64,000 bases of DNA from Hymenopellis radicata (Eukaryota; Basidiomycota; Agaricomycetes; Agaricales; Physalacriaceae). Numbering within the stretch: position 1 is the stretch's first letter; every line of letters begins with the position of its first letter. The stretch is taken from assembly GCA_015501595.1 (NCBI GenBank), contig JADNRX010000044.1, positions 171,323 through 235,322 on the forward strand, read 5' to 3'. The position numbers and the translations under genes are program-made. Under the pieces are notes generated by a model. That model did not search any database. It was not told where the DNA came from and was given only the letters and a program-made list of their open reading frames with translations. Positions 12,037 to 24,933 of the stretch are shown here, piece after piece.

Positions 12037-12727
12037 ATGGACCAATGCAACGCGTAAGTTACGAAGAACGGTTTGAGCGTACTGAAGACGAATATCCCCA
12101 TATAGTAACACAGACTCGTGGTAAGTAAGTTTGTTCGAACTTCAACGACCTGTCAGCCATCTCTCATTTTTGGGGCTATCCTCCACCATAATTTTCCTTT
12201 TGGACCAAACCAAAAGGTAACAGACATGACGCGGGTCCGAATTACACTGCTCCCTTCGAAGTTCGAATGGACTGTCCAGGATGTTCGCCGCTTTTCAAGT
12301 ACGTGACCTAATTCAATGGCAAATTGAGCGCAGTTTCCCATCTGAAGTTTTCAACAACGACGACGTTGTCCGTGGAACATCTCGAAATGCCCCGAGGCTT
12401 TCGTACTTCGACTATCTTAGCCTTGGACCTGTACCTGCAAGTCTATTTCGGAGCGCGCGTTCTTCAAGTTCAACATACGGTGATTACTGTCAGCCGTACC
12501 CCGCAGATACGTGACCTCGGCGCTTTCTTGGTAAGTATGGTCCTGGATACCCAAATTTCCGGCGAAGCCTCAGAATATGTATATCTTACAAGCAGGTTTC
12601 AGAACTGATAGAACCGTTGTCCAGACTGCCTGCTGACGATAACCTTGGTCTTTCTCTCCTCTGCGGGCTTCGGGGACCCTCAGGAACCATGGGAAAGCCT
12701 CAGTTATCGGTTTCCCGGTGTACCTAG
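12037..12727 (+). CDS. possible hypothetical gene (weak)
   Basis: A chain of small open segments with good splice motifs can be read here: 12037-12053, 12106-12120, 12157-12216, then larger pieces to a stop at 12727, with a GTAAGT donor at 12531 and a CAG acceptor near 12595. I do not recognise the product, and competing frames exist in the 12290-12530 part. It may be a small orphan gene, a decayed gene or chance. Confidence 0.2.
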
Positions 12728-13451
12728 TTAGATAGAGGACCTCTGCGAGACCAATGAACAGCGTGAGGCTCAACCGGAAGCGCTGAGCAGCCATTGCGCC
12801 GATCATCGATCATGAACGAATTGATGTCTTCTCGTTCATACTTCATCAAGTTCATGATGTTGCAGTGAACGATGAGCCTCCGTTGGTAGCTCCACTGTCT
12901 TGGTTAGCTCGGTTGACAATCAATCAGCCTTGGCGTCTCTTGGCTCTTTTCACTTGGATCCCACTGCCGCTATCCTTTCATTCGCGCTCAAGTGCCTTGG
13001 GGCCTACCGCTGTTCCTTTGGAACGCGAAGACCTACCTTGAGATCATGTTATGAGAATGTTTACCTTGCGTTGAAGCCTTCCAATCTCCACATGGAGAGA
13101 CACGCGTTAAGCAATGGCATACGTACTGTTCTGCCAAGCTCGATACCTTCGCCGTCTCCATTATGAACAGCCTTGTAGCCAAGACTTTCGGACATTCTCC
13201 GGGTTTCTTCCGCACTCTATTTCCTCAGAATGTACTGATGTCGACTGATGTCGACGAATGCGCAAGTTCGTCGGCTTAGTTATGTCGTCAGACTGACGTC
13301 TTCAGAGATTGTCATTGTTATACAGACACGATGTACACGCGAGATACATAGATAAAGCGTAAATAAGTCATATATTTAAGATATTCACACACCAGTCAGT
13401 GAAAGAAAAATGAAAAGGAACAGTCCGTCTAAATGTAGTCCGGGGACCAGG
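12728..13451. other. intergenic, nothing recognised
   Basis: No frame here carries family motifs. The stretch lies on the 3' side of the Zn2Cys6 gene. An imperfect repeat of ctgatgtcgact occurs near 13236-13256. Confidence 0.4.
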
Positions 13452-14816
13452 TCACCGAGATGGTTCCCAGTTCATGAGCGGGTCATTCGTCGTGGACGCT
13501 TCGGACAGATAACCACCCCACTGTGACATGTGGTGTAAAGCAAGAGGCGTCACCGTCGCTGGAACCATAGCGTGTCTTCCCGGTATGCTGTAAACGTCTG
13601 GGTGGGAGGGCCCGCCAGACAAATTGTCTGGGGGACACACTATGTTCCCAAGTGAGGTACTGCGCAATTTGAGTGGGAAGACGAGCGGAGAGGAAGCTGA
13701 CTCACGAAGTGTAAGTGTCCAGTTCATTTACCTTCTTTTGTAGCGAACAATCAGCGCCGCTACGATGACTGGGAGATTTGGCAAGGGCGTCGGCGGCTTT
13801 ACGCAATCGCATAGATAACTCGAGCAAGGCGCCATAGCTGGACGTCTCATGGAGACATCCACAGTGAGTATTGTGCTGCTTATGGAAAGGGGGCTGACTG
13901 GGCAGCACCTCCTCGGACATAAGCCCTGGGTACGAAAGGAACATGGAGGCAAGGTCAAGCTCCTGGAGCCCATCGGACGGGCTACCAGTGTTGATTTTAA
14001 TCGGCGGACGACCATATTCATCTACTGGCGTCAGAGTAGGTGATGGACTACTCAGAGGAGAGGCGCTGAAATATGATGACTGGGATGAGGGACTGTGGCC
14101 GTCTACGTGACAGGTGCTAATGGATGGCGGATATGGCGGTGTTGAAGGATATGAGCCCGAGTTCGGGGACGCCCTCCTTCGTAGTTTCGAGGAAACGGAC
14201 TTCATGTCAAGTGAAGACCTGTCACCGATCATCTGAGATTCAGAGCTGAGAGCGAGCGGCTCGGAATCTACAGTGTGAAGTCCCGACTGGGACCAGCGCG
14301 GATGTGGCTTGTTTTTCAACTGTCCGGTGAGAATGTCAGTAAAGGCATTTGGAAGGACATGGGGGCGTTTACCTCGCGGATGACACCTTCAAGTTCTGCG
14401 ACCCGTTTCAAAAGTCGAGCACTTTCGTCCTGTGAATCCGGGCGTTGGTTGGGGTCGTCGACTTCGTAGACGCAGAGACCGGTCTGGAACGAGATTTGAG
14501 TTGGGGTTCAAACATAGTGGAAGTTCCTACGAGGCCTAGTTGTGTGCATCGGGCGCAGGCGGGCCGCCTGCGGTCACACTAAGTAACAGCAATCAGACTT
14601 GGTCGAGGCGTGATCACGCCAAAGCGTACCATTCTCTTCGAAGTGTGACAGTTGAGGCATGATTGAGTGGTCCTGTTACGCCGCCTATGGACGATGAGAA
14701 CGCGCGACGTGCTCAGCGATAATGGCCTACCGTTTGCGGTGGTCGACCTCGGATTCAGACTTTGGGGGATCCTCCGAAACGGTCCTCTTCTTTCGTGACG
14801 ATGCTTCTGACGACAT
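13452..14816 (-). CDS. Zn2Cys6 fungal-type transcription factor (short type)
   Basis: Six exons on the minus strand: 14731-14816, 14630-14672, 14531-14578, 14373-14483, 13706-14319, 13452-13659; 369 residues. A short basic N terminus leads into the binuclear cluster (CLNCHTSKRMCDRRRPACAR, then CTQLGLTGLC), spacing C-x2-C-x6-C-x6-C-x2-C-x8-C, split over exons 2-4. A predicted coiled coil follows (SARLLKRVAELEGVIRE), then a long Ser/Pro-rich region and a conserved-looking Asp-rich end (TTNDPLMNWEPSR). There is no fungal_trans middle-homology domain, so it belongs to the compact basidiomycete type. It should act in the nucleus as a DNA-binding regulator; targets are unknown. Confidence 0.87.
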
Positions 14817-16715
14817 TAAAACAGGAGGTGCTTTGGAAGTTGTTAACGCTGCTAGGACAGCTGGGTATTTATAGCAGTCCGGCCTCTTGGCGCTGTGAGG
14901 ATCCGAAGTTGACGAACACGTTAGTGTAAATGGAAAGCATAACCAGTCTTTCCCAAACGGGTGTCCAGGGCGGAAGGATCCGGGAACGAAGGGAGGCGAG
15001 CATGTAAGTAAAGCCTTCCAGGTAATCGGAGTGAACTAGATCAGAACGCGAAGCGATAAGTAACGTCGCTGGACGTGGGAACAGTGACACTTGAAATGTC
15101 ATGTCTGATTGGGACAATGTCTCTGCCACCAAACCGAACGGTGGAATCGGCGGGGCCAGGAAGTGACCGAAGCTTGGGGTAACCGGCTGACAGGAAAACA
15201 CACCGTTGGTGAAGTGTGGCAATGACTAACACAGAAACCGAGGTGAGTAATTGCAGGCGCTGCGAGTCCTCACGGTGTACATACCGTGTCTAACTAGACC
15301 AACAAGTCATTTTGGTCTTCCCGTAGAGTTGAAGGGGCATGTACGAGATTATTAGCGCCATCCTGTGATACTGGCGGGACGGGTTGTGGCGCCAAGTCGG
15401 CGAAAGCCGTCAAGGTTGTTTACTTGGCTTTCATCAGTTCCTGTCTGGTATCTCCATCGAGGAACCTCACAGAATTTAGAATGCCAAGCTATCACGAGAA
15501 AATTCCAGTCAAGCTGGCTTCCTTCCAGCCACTTGCCGCCGGCACATGTACGGATCGGATGGGGTCTAAAAAACGGTTCGTAAAGCATCGGATGAAGACG
15601 GCAGACTTACAGATGATCTCAGGATTTCCACGTCCAAAGACTACAGTACAAGGAAACACTCGAGTCAGTCGGCTTCGGGGACTGGATCGATTTCCGCTTC
15701 TTCGTTCGGATTTTTGGCGAATGTTCTACCTGCGAGTTTTTCCCGGTCACGCTCCTACTGCAATTTGCATTAACAACGGTTAAACGAGATCTGTCTCTCC
15801 TCCAGCGCCAAGGGAGGATGTCAGAATTTCAGATATGGGCGTCGATGGGCGCATCCTTCGATCGCGGCCTAAAAATAACATTAAATGACGCTAAGATGAA
15901 GAACAGTAAGCAGATATCAATCTCACACAAGTCCATTCTGCAGCTCAAAACGGGGAGCATATATTACGACACCGATTTAACAGGTGGCGGAATAGACGTG
16001 TTCGCTTTCCTATGAGTTCCAAATGCCAAGATTTCCACCATTAGGCTTCCCGGAGATCACCACATACCGTGAGCGGGCCAGTGGAAACCATACCAAGAAC
16101 GGCCAAATGGAAATTCCATCAGTTAGTTCAAGTACTATTGGTTGAATGGGGCAGAGGTGCTGTAAAGGACGAGGTAAGTGGTCCCGAAACATGCCATCAC
16201 TGAAAAAACTCCGAGTGACTACTCTTGGTAGACACCCTTCTTAGAGAGTCGAGATTGCATGGATCATCGAGGGAGCCTTCTCGTAACACTGCGAGTTTTC
16301 TCCATGGTCTAGGCAGGGCAGAAAGACTTGTAAATCATACGCGCCAAGCCGAGTTTGATAAGAAATCAATCAATTAATCACCGTTAACCAACCATCGTCC
16401 AAAACATTGTAGACTTCTTGCACCAAGTTCTAACGCCTCCCCGCGCATTCCTTTTACTTGGAACTTCACTGTAATCCGACCGTTCAAACCGCGGGCTATA
16501 TTGAACAACTTGTCGATAACGCCTTCCTATATGAAACTGGACCATCGCTTTCAGTAGAGTCTGTCTGTTTGCCGCATCATGCGCTAGAACCTTACCAATC
16601 ATAAGGTATGCCAGGCGTTGAGCTTGTCACCGTCTTCAGAGAATAAAGTGATACATATTTGTGAGGTCTGCATACAACCTCTGTATGAAGAGAGCAACGT
16701 TCACGAAAGGTCGAA
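14817..16715. other. gene-poor gap
   Basis: About 1.9 kb without a recognisable gene. The longest frame (minus, 14869-15222) starts with TTG, not ATG, and has no family motif. Plus frames at 15424-15783 lack splice support. The gap holds the promoter of the Zn2Cys6 gene near 14.8-15 kb; nothing else is apparent. Confidence 0.45.
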
Positions 16716-17943
16716 TCAGTATGTTAATCCGCTACTCAGCGTTCCAAGGAAGGTAATCCACCATGCACGGTACAAGGCGAACCAACCTTCCTCGTCGATG
16801 ATGCGTTTGGCGCAATCCACAAGACCTATGTACGGATCTTCTTCGTTTCGAAGGCTGCATGAAAGACGTATTAGTCTCTTGGCAGAGGTTGTGTGATTAA
16901 CTTCACCCAATGACATCCTCTTCAGCTCCGGCGAATTCCCCTACATCTTCCCCATCGCCGTCAACTTCTTGCGAGACGGAGTTGTACTCTGCAGACGCAT
17001 GATTTCGTTGGATGGCAAGCCTGGTCGCTATCACCTCTAACGGCGTAAGAACGAATGTGAAGAGCGCCACTACAACAAAGTAAATGATAATTTTAACAGC
17101 GGAAATTTCAGGAAGGGAGGACGACGTTTCAGACGGAGGCGCTGGTAACAGAAGGCGCCTCAAAGGCGTCAGTCCGAGGACGACAAGGACAATATGTGAC
17201 ACTTCAGCGGCAAGAAGACCGGGCGTGAAGTATATGATCCATGGACGTCGTCGTTCCGTAGGAGTTAAAAGGACGCGGAGTGACTTGGCTGCATTGAAGT
17301 AAGGGAGTTTGTGGGGCGTAGTGATTGCGCTGAGAGGTATAATGAAACATGGCACATTACTCAGTAGTAGGGCGGCCTACCGGTACGTTATAATGGCGGT
17401 CGGAAGGGCGATTAACATCATTCCGACGCTGTAGACCAACGTCCCAATGATTCCGGCAGCTGGAGCGTGGTAGGTTCCGTGGCGCGGCCTCTCGGTATCC
17501 ATAAAGAGAACCAGCATCAAAGTGACCACGGCTGTGCTCAGAAATGTCGGCACTGGAGGTAGTTAGCATATGGCACAAAACATTATCATATGACGCTCAC
17601 TGAGGCCCTTGTACAAGCCTGGCCAGCCCTAGAAATCCAAAGGTAAGCACCGGACGGAAGCACCGGGTGTTCAAATCTGACCTCAATTTGGTAGACTCGC
17701 TTCAACATGGCAAAGTACGACTTGACAACAGGACCTAATCACCCAGCATTAACGATGAATTCCAGAGAGCTGCGAGGCCGACCGACCGGTATGGGGTTCA
17801 GCGCCTCCTTCAGCATCGAGTTGTAGACCTTTTGGGTTGTAGTTTGCACGGAATCGAACGAGTACGCCCGTCAACGGAACAATGACAGCCAATGTTATGC
17901 ATATCGATGCGGCCAGAAGAATCAAGTCGAAAAAGCCCAACAT
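16716..17943 (-). CDS. mitochondrial-carrier-like membrane protein
   Basis: Six exons on the minus strand: 17787-17943, 17682-17734, 17601-17628, 17381-17552, 16907-17329, 16716-16854; 323 residues. It has a tripartite carrier layout with degenerate signatures: PLTGVLVRFRANYNPKG after the first helix, YQIEGWPGLYKGLMPTFL, TPLEVIATRLAIQR, then AKRIIDEEGWFALYRAWW. Each fits the P-x-[DE]...[KR] plus EG(W/x)xxLYRG pattern loosely. Such divergent carriers are common in basidiomycetes and have no assigned substrate. The last exon ends in LGTLSSGLTY; a further small 3' exon cannot be excluded. All introns are 48-53 bp. Confidence 0.82.
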
Positions 17944-19983
17944 GGTGGGAGGAGGGCAAAAGCAGTTATCTCGCTGCGGTTGGCGCTGTGCAGAGGTTAC
18001 GCATCCGGATCCGCCGAATCATGCCGGCTGATTACTGTGTACGCACGTGGCTTGAATTCGAAGCCGAAGTGCGCTCATTTGGCGCTCATCCTCAAGTTCA
18101 GCTGGAGCTTCTGAAATGAGCTACATTCTTGCTACTGAGTCTCAGAAGAACGTCTGTATAAACTTTGTGCGCGATGCTTTCCATCCATTTTTTGAGGAAT
18201 TCACATTCCGCGAAAATTGGACCAGGCAGCGCGTCCTCGAAGCAGTGGCGCGCTACCAAGGTGAGTGTAGAAATTACGCACGATGTGTCAAGCAACAGCA
18301 ATAGCAGTCAGGAGAACGAATCATGATTACAACGTGTATTATTCAGTGTAAGTAAGTACGTACAACTGCATCGCTGAAGTGGATAAGACTAGAAGAGGGC
18401 ATTAAACGTTGTTACAATTTACTACACTATGTAAACGTCCGGTATAAGTTCCACTGTTCTTCTCAGGCCAAGTCAAGCCTCAGGCGTCATGGGGCGGGTT
18501 AGCGCGCCACATGCGGCATTGGCCGGCTCGGCAGCTTGCCGAGGCAGCCGAGCTATATAACGTCGGACTTTCAATGCAAGACCCTGAGACATCTTTGCTT
18601 CCACCATCACGACACTGCCAGCACACAGTTGCTAACGATATAAGAGACCACTCCTACTGGACTGTTCTTTCTCAGTCTTTCTCATAACTCTTTGTTGGCT
18701 TCTTGAGTTGTACTTTTCGACACCTTCGTGACCCGTCGTCGGCCGCGTAAGGCGTGAAATCGATTTCGCATCTGTCCTCGATTTATTCCCACTTTTTTTG
18801 GCCGTCGTTTGCTCTGGTTTGTGGCCTTGATCTTTACTACAGCAACACATGCGATTTCTGTATGTTTTCTTTGCCATTCGTCAGACATTTCATTCTCATT
18901 TAAACCTGCAGTTTAGGCAAGGCATCTTATGTTCACGCCTTTCTCCCAATGTGTTTTGGTTAGAAATCACACGCGATGGCTTTCGGCATTCGTTTTGGAG
19001 CCTCGTCGCCCGCTTGAACATGCATCTCGTGTGCGCCTACGTTTGACTGCCCATTTTTTTCGTCATGAAATTACCTTGTGCCTGGCCTTGTGTGGTTGTT
19101 AGATCTGAGGATCTTCCAAAGTTGAAAATATATGGAACGTTTTTGGCGCTTGAACAGTGATTCATTTCGCCAGAAATCTTTATGTGCGTGCGTTCAATCG
19201 TTCATTACGACCACTTTCATAATGTGTATAGCCAGGAAGCCAAGGTCCTACCAAGCCTCAGCCTTTTATTTCCTTTGTTCCGTGAGGCTGAGCTGTCAAC
19301 GCACTATTCATTGTTTCTCTCCTGGCGCGTTCAGATGCCTCCAACGTCAGGCGTCTATGCCTCCTCGCCGTCTTTATCTCATGCACTCGCGGATATTGTG
19401 CTGAGCCCTTACGCTGTACCCCCGCCATTCCGAGCACCGGAGTCCCGAGGGCCTGCCTTACCAAACCCGTTGTCTATGTTGTTGGCATGCGGTGTCCAGG
19501 TATCTGTGCACTCTCACCGAGGGAGCTGTTATGTCGTGTATCGCCCCATGTATTATTGATAGCGGCAATACAAGTGTTTACTTTTTACGTTCCGATACCA
19601 AACTGGTTGTTTAGAGTTTGCGCCTCTTGTTGTATGACCATCATCATTGGCTTGACCAGGTACTACTACGCTGTACCCCTACTAAGACCAGCATTCGTCT
19701 TGCCCTGCTGTACTCGATATTTCCAAATCGTCGAGGACAGTGTCAGTGATGCATTCGGCGGTTGAGCAGAAAGCCAAGGTCCGTGATCCACCGCCGCCGT
19801 CGTGCGCTGTGGCATTGACGACTGTTTTTTTTATCGAAGAGGGAGGCCGCGCTCGCACAACTTAAACTAAACAGACGACCACAGAAACAGCCTCATCACT
19901 CCCAGGCATCGTCTTCATGGCATAGCGGGTCGTCATCGTCGTCGTCGTCGTCGCTGCCGCCAGCGCAATCGCGAGACGGCACC
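17944..19983. other. gene-poor gap upstream of the Fun30-like gene
   Basis: About 2 kb with no recognisable protein. It includes a TATA-like tatata at 18554-18559 preceded by GC-rich repeats, and pyrimidine-rich tracts at 18650-18720. It could hold a long 5' leader or an unseen first exon of the Fun30-like gene, whose first visible exon lacks an ATG. Confidence 0.4.
19936..19953 (+). repeat. (TCG)6 trinucleotide repeat
   Basis: Six perfect TCG units, reading as poly-Ser in the frame that continues into the Fun30-like protein. Confidence 0.85.
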
Positions 19984-22900
19984 GTGACGTCGCGTTTCTT
20001 CGTACCTTCCACTCCATCGACTCAAGGAAAGGTTCTCGTGCCCAATTCCAGTCCTCTTACCCAGTCTCCCAGCTCATACCAGCCATATCGTCCCGGTCAT
20101 GGCGGTGACGTGGCATCCGGGGTCGACGCCTTGGCGCGAGTCGGGCTCTGGAGCAATGTCCCGAGATCATCCAACAGCGATTTACTCACGGCTCCCACTA
20201 GCTTCTATTCCAATAGTAATCCAACGACGAGCTCTCTAAGACGGGCGCGTGAGGAAGGTTCGGATGACGCTCCGCCTCGCAAGCGACTCGCTACATCCAG
20301 CTCTAATGGCTCCCTTCACGAACCCCAATCCCCAGGCGTACAACGCGCTGGTCAGCGCCGTCGAGCTGTCCCATCTCGCGACGATGAGTCCGAGGATTCA
20401 CTTCCAGAAGTTTCCGACATAATACCATCGCGGTCCCGCCTCGTTCGCGCCAATCCCGTCACTACGTCAGGGTCCTCCGATCCGTTCTCCGATAGCGCCT
20501 TTACCAAATTCAAAATGACTATGCCTATCGAACCCATAGAGCGTGTCAAAGCGGCATGGATAGAGGCGTCGGGCGACAATAACAGAGCATCGGCGCTCCT
20601 GGTTAATCCCAGATGGACTCCAAAGCGGCCTACGTTCAGTACCTCACAGCCTACGCCCAACGGTCATGTCGCGACACCTGTCAAAGTCGTTGGACGTGTC
20701 GATGGTTACGAGGAAGCCACCAAGGCACAGAGAGATGCGCAGAGGGAGAAAGGCAAACAGTCCAGGATATATACACATTTAATGAAGCCGTCCTTTCAGG
20801 CCACGCCGATATCGAAACCACCTCTGACAGTTCCAGCTGTAGAATCGCCCATGTCCCAACCAATCAGGCGTAAGCGGATCAAGAAAATAGTCGACTCCGA
20901 GTCTGAGGCGAGTGATAGCGATGATGAACGACAACGGAAAAAGCGACGAGGTTCAGAAGAGGACGACGACAAGTCTCGAACTCTTTCATTCTTCAACACT
21001 AAGACTGCTGAATCCATACAGGAGCTCACGGGTGCGTTCGTGACTAAAGTCATCCCGCTCTCACTAATTCCTTCTTCTAGGTTGCACGCCGCAGCAAGCC
21101 TCGACGATTCTGAGCTTGCGTCCATTCGACGATGTTGATGATCTCACTAACAAATTGGGGCAAGGCCGTAAAAAAGCCGGGCCCTCTGGGATCAGCCCGC
21201 GACTCTTCGAAGAAGCTACCGCTATTCTGCAAGGATACGGTACTGTCGATCGCGTCTTGGAACAATGTGAAGAGACTGGCGCGGATTTACGGTCCACGAT
21301 TGCTTCCTGGACGGTCCCCACGCCTTCTGCTAAGGGCAAAGAAAAGGAGGATCTGACCACTGCTGCCAATCAAGATGGTTCGCTCAACTTGACATCGCTA
21401 GCTCCTTTGAAGAACCAGCAATCCAAGGATTACCTAGTTTCCCAGCCTTCGCTTCTAGCCGAAGGCATACAGCTCAAGGACTATCAGCTCATCGGAGTGA
21501 ATTGGCTTCGCCTTCTTTACAATCGCAGATTAAGTTGCATCTTGGCGGACGAGATGGGTACGGCTTTTTCTAAAAGCTCTACGTCTGATTGATTTGACGT
21601 TATTCGTGCAGGTCTCGGCAAGACGATACAGGTTATTAGCTTTTTCGCATATCTGAAGGAGAAAGGAAGGAATGGTCCCCACCTGATAGTTGTGCCGTAA
21701 GTTCGATTTTCCGAGTTAGTTCAATCACTCATATCTGGCAAGTTCATCCACCCTGGAGAATTGGGTTAGAGAGTTTGAGCGTTTCGCCCCAACAATTAAT
21801 GTCAAGACGTACTATGGCAGCAAGGACGATCGCGCGTATTTGCGACATCATCTTATGGAATCATTGCCGCAGAAAGGTAGTGATGAGGGATGGAACGTTC
21901 TCGTCACAACGTATAATCTAGCCCAAGGTGATGGTGATCGCAAGTTCTTCCGAAAGATAGGATGGGATGTAAGCTTAAGAGACATTGCCGCCTTGCCTTT
22001 CTTGATGATTCTCAACAGTCGTGCGTGTTTGACGAGGGTCATGTCTTGAAGAACTTCCAGTCGCAGCGCTATCAGGCCCTACTCAAGGTCGAGTCGAAGT
22101 GGCGGCTTCTCTTAACGGGAACCCCATTACAGAATAACCTGCAAGAGCTCGTCGTATGTCTATCTTTTCCCTTCCGATATACTATGAAACTGAGATCATT
22201 GGCTAGTCCTTGATGAACTTCATCCTGCCAGAACAATTTTCAGAGTCGATGCCCGAATTACGAGCGATTTTCAAGGCGAAGGGTGACTCTAAAGTGGCGT
22301 TACTAGCTCAGGAGCGCGTGTCGAGAGCGAAAAAAATGATGACGCCCTTTGTTCTGCGCCGCCGAAAAGATCAGGTGGGTGTCGATCTCTGACGCATGAA
22401 AAGTGGCGCCTTAATTCGGCTCGACATCTAGGTGCTTACGGACTTGCCCAAGAAGACCGAACGCCTGGAATGGTGTGACATGACTTCGCTTCAGAAGACC
22501 ATCTACCGAGATACTATGAAACGCTCCCGGAAAACTGTCTGTACCTTGGAAGAGGAGACTAAGAACGCGGGCACTAAAACTCGTAGCAAGAAGCCGAAAA
22601 CAAAGGACAAGCAGTACGCGGAAAACACCACTAATGTGTTGATGGATCTTCGGAAGGCGGCATCCCATCCAATGTTGTTCAGGAGGCTCTTTACGGATGA
22701 CGATCTATCCGGCATATCGAGACAGCTGCTCAAAGAGCCGGACTTCGAACAACGAGGAGCGCTCTTCGAGCTTATCAAGGAAGACATGACGGTTATGACT
22801 GATGCGGAGCTACAGCTGTACTGCAGCACGTACAAAGTATGAGATCCCCCGACACCTAAGTATGTTTCGCAGCTAACCGGTTCTCAGTCTACGCAGAAAT

Positions 22901-23645
22901 ACCTCCAAGACGATGAATGCTACCTCAACTCCGGCAAAGTTCAGACGCTGCTGAAGCTTCTGGATACCTATATGGAGCAAGACCGCAAGGTCTTGATCTT
23001 TTCTCAGGTCAACTGTCTCGCTCTTTAGCTTTTTCTCGCCATGTTTATCGTCCAGCAGTTTACACAAATCCTCGATATCCTACAAGCTATCCTCAAGAAG
23101 AGGAAGGTCCGATATCTACTTCTAACCGGTTCAACGGCGGTAGATGTTCGACAATCCTTAGTGGACGAATTCACGGAGGACGATGATATACCTGTTTTCT
23201 TACTTTCAACAAAGGCTGGTGGTAAGCCAAATCGTCTCTGTCATGAGGAATTTGAGACGTATGCTTTTACAGGCATGGGCATTAACTTGACCGCGGCCTC
23301 TGTTGTTATCATGTAGGAGTTTATACTTCGTTTGTAGCAGCCGTCACTCATCACTCTCTCCGCAGGTTCGACCAAGACTTCAACCCTCATAACGACCGTC
23401 AAGCACAAGACCGCGCTTATCGCATAGGGCAGAAGCGCGATGTAGATGTAGTGAAGCTGATTTCCCGGGGCACGATAGAGGAGGACATGCTAAAACTGGG
23501 AGAGACGAAACTGGCATTGGACGAGGCTGTAGCGGGTGAGGAGGGTGACGATGCTCCGGAGCAGGAGATGAAGACGTCGTTGATGAAGTCCCTTCGCCAG
23601 CAGTTTGAGAAAGAGGGCTCTGAAGAGCCGGTGACAATAGAATAG
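19984..23645 (+). CDS. FUN30: SNF2 remodeling ATPase, Fun30/SMARCAD1 type; start unresolved
   Basis: Eleven exons: 19984-21031, 21081-21557, 21612-21696, 21743-21968, 22019-22153, 22207-22374, 22432-22836, 22888-23007, 23059-23221, 23273-23312, 23366-23645. From the GTG at 19984 this is 1048 residues. CUE-like helices precede the motor ([20 protein letters not shown]; then [20 protein letters not shown]). ATPase motifs are [54 protein letters not shown] and [10 protein letters not shown]. The CUE pair plus this motor is the Fun30/Fft3 signature: nucleosome editing, end resection and silent chromatin. The frame is open back to 19819 with no ATG; the first in-frame ATG (20515) would cut off 177 residues, so an upstream exon is probable. 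It converges with BET5. Confidence 0.9.
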
Positions 23646-23727
23646 ATATCCTTGGGACTAAGATTAATAGCGGGCTCCGTTTGTAGCAATTTTCCTTGTA
23701 CTTTTAGATACATTGCTAGCGCCGCGG

Positions 23728-24454
23728 CTATGGGAAGATGGAAAGCCCTCTGACGAGGCGATCAACGCTTGCGCGAAAATATTCATTGTCGATTCCGTAT
23801 TCTTTGGAATCCATGTTGACGAGGGGGTTGCGGGTGACATATTCGAGAAAAGGGCCGACGTATATCTGGCGTAGGACGAATCGCAGAGAGTCAGCGTTTG
23901 GATCAGTGAGCATGACGAATTTGTAGCCCGAGATTGTTTCGAAGAGATGGAGTTTGTACGCGGAAGTGCGATAGCCGACAAATTGTTCATCTCTGGTGTT
24001 GTCAGCGACGTGTTTAATTGTGTGTAGAGCCTGCCTCACCGTCCTGATATTTTCTTGACCATATTTCTGAGAGACAGAATGACACCGTAGACGAGCTTGG
24101 CCTCCTCGTCAAATGAAAGACCGGTGCTCGTTATCGGCTTGTCGTTTGCGGAAATTGGGGTCTGGAGGAGTGGTGACGGCTGTAGCATATCGTTGACGGC
24201 GACAACGACGCCCGAGTTGGATGAAAGCGTGTTTCTGGGGCTTGCGGAGCCGGGCAAGTTGAGCCCGCCGCGCGCAGAGACGGCCTGGCTGACAGCTGGG
24301 AGTAGCCCGCCCTCCACGGCTGGTTTTGGACGGCGCGTACGCTGCCAGTCTTGGTAGTAGACACAGGCGCAATGTCTACAAGTAATAAGGAATATATACG
24401 AGGGGGCGAAGGCTTAATTCACCTATCATAGATGTACAGGCTGTGGATGGTCAT
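23728..24454 (-). CDS. BET5: TRAPP complex subunit BET5 (TRAPPC1)
   Basis: Three exons on the minus strand: 24423-24454, 24040-24375, 23728-23992; 210 residues. The longin/sybindin pattern is clear: MTIHSLYIYDR, YYQDWQRTRRP, EEAKLVYGVILSLRNMVKKI, then YRTSAYKLHLFETISGYKFV and LRQIYVGPFLEYVTRNPL. TRAPP is the Rab GTPase exchange factor that tethers vesicles at the Golgi, and Bet5 is a core subunit. Relative to the ~145-residue human protein there is a low-complexity insert of about 60 residues between the first strand-helix unit and EEAKLVYG. The 3' end lies 82 bp from the Fun30-like stop (tail to tail). Confidence 0.93.
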
Positions 24455-24933
24455 GGTCAAGAACTGATCTACATGATCGGTCACGTTTTGGCTTCTACCC
24501 TCATGTCGCGCTAGAACGAATTTTTGTCCTCTCTACCTGCACTGCGACACTGATTGCCTCTCTCTACGCGCACGGCACATCATCTGACAACGATATCTGC
24601 TTCATTTAGACGCCAGGCCATGGGATCTTCCAAATTTAACCTTGAACAGAGCAGGCAATTGCACCATCTCACCCCAGTCAGTACACTCGCTCATAGATGG
24701 CCCGAGCACAATATATGCGATTGTTATCCTGACTTCCCTGACCGCCTTGTCTCGCGATTGCACATTTCGGTTCATACGTACAGAATTCGAAGGCTCGAAT
24801 GGCTCAATAGCGCCCGGAGGGTATCAAGCTCACTTCTCAGCGGACTGCCACGTACGACTCCCCAACTATCCGCCGACAGTTCCCATCGACGCAATCGCCA
24901 GCTCCCCTTTTCTCAGGACTAAGACGTACTTAC
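24455..24933. other. intergenic, divergent promoters of BET5 and MYND gene
   Basis: Sequence between opposite starts. Plus frames at 24554-24922 have no family motif, and none joins the MYND exon. Nothing else is apparent. Confidence 0.45.

Noticed and set aside
14869..15222. Minus-strand frame of 117 residues
   Set aside because: Starts at TTG, has no upstream exon that joins cleanly and no recognisable domain.
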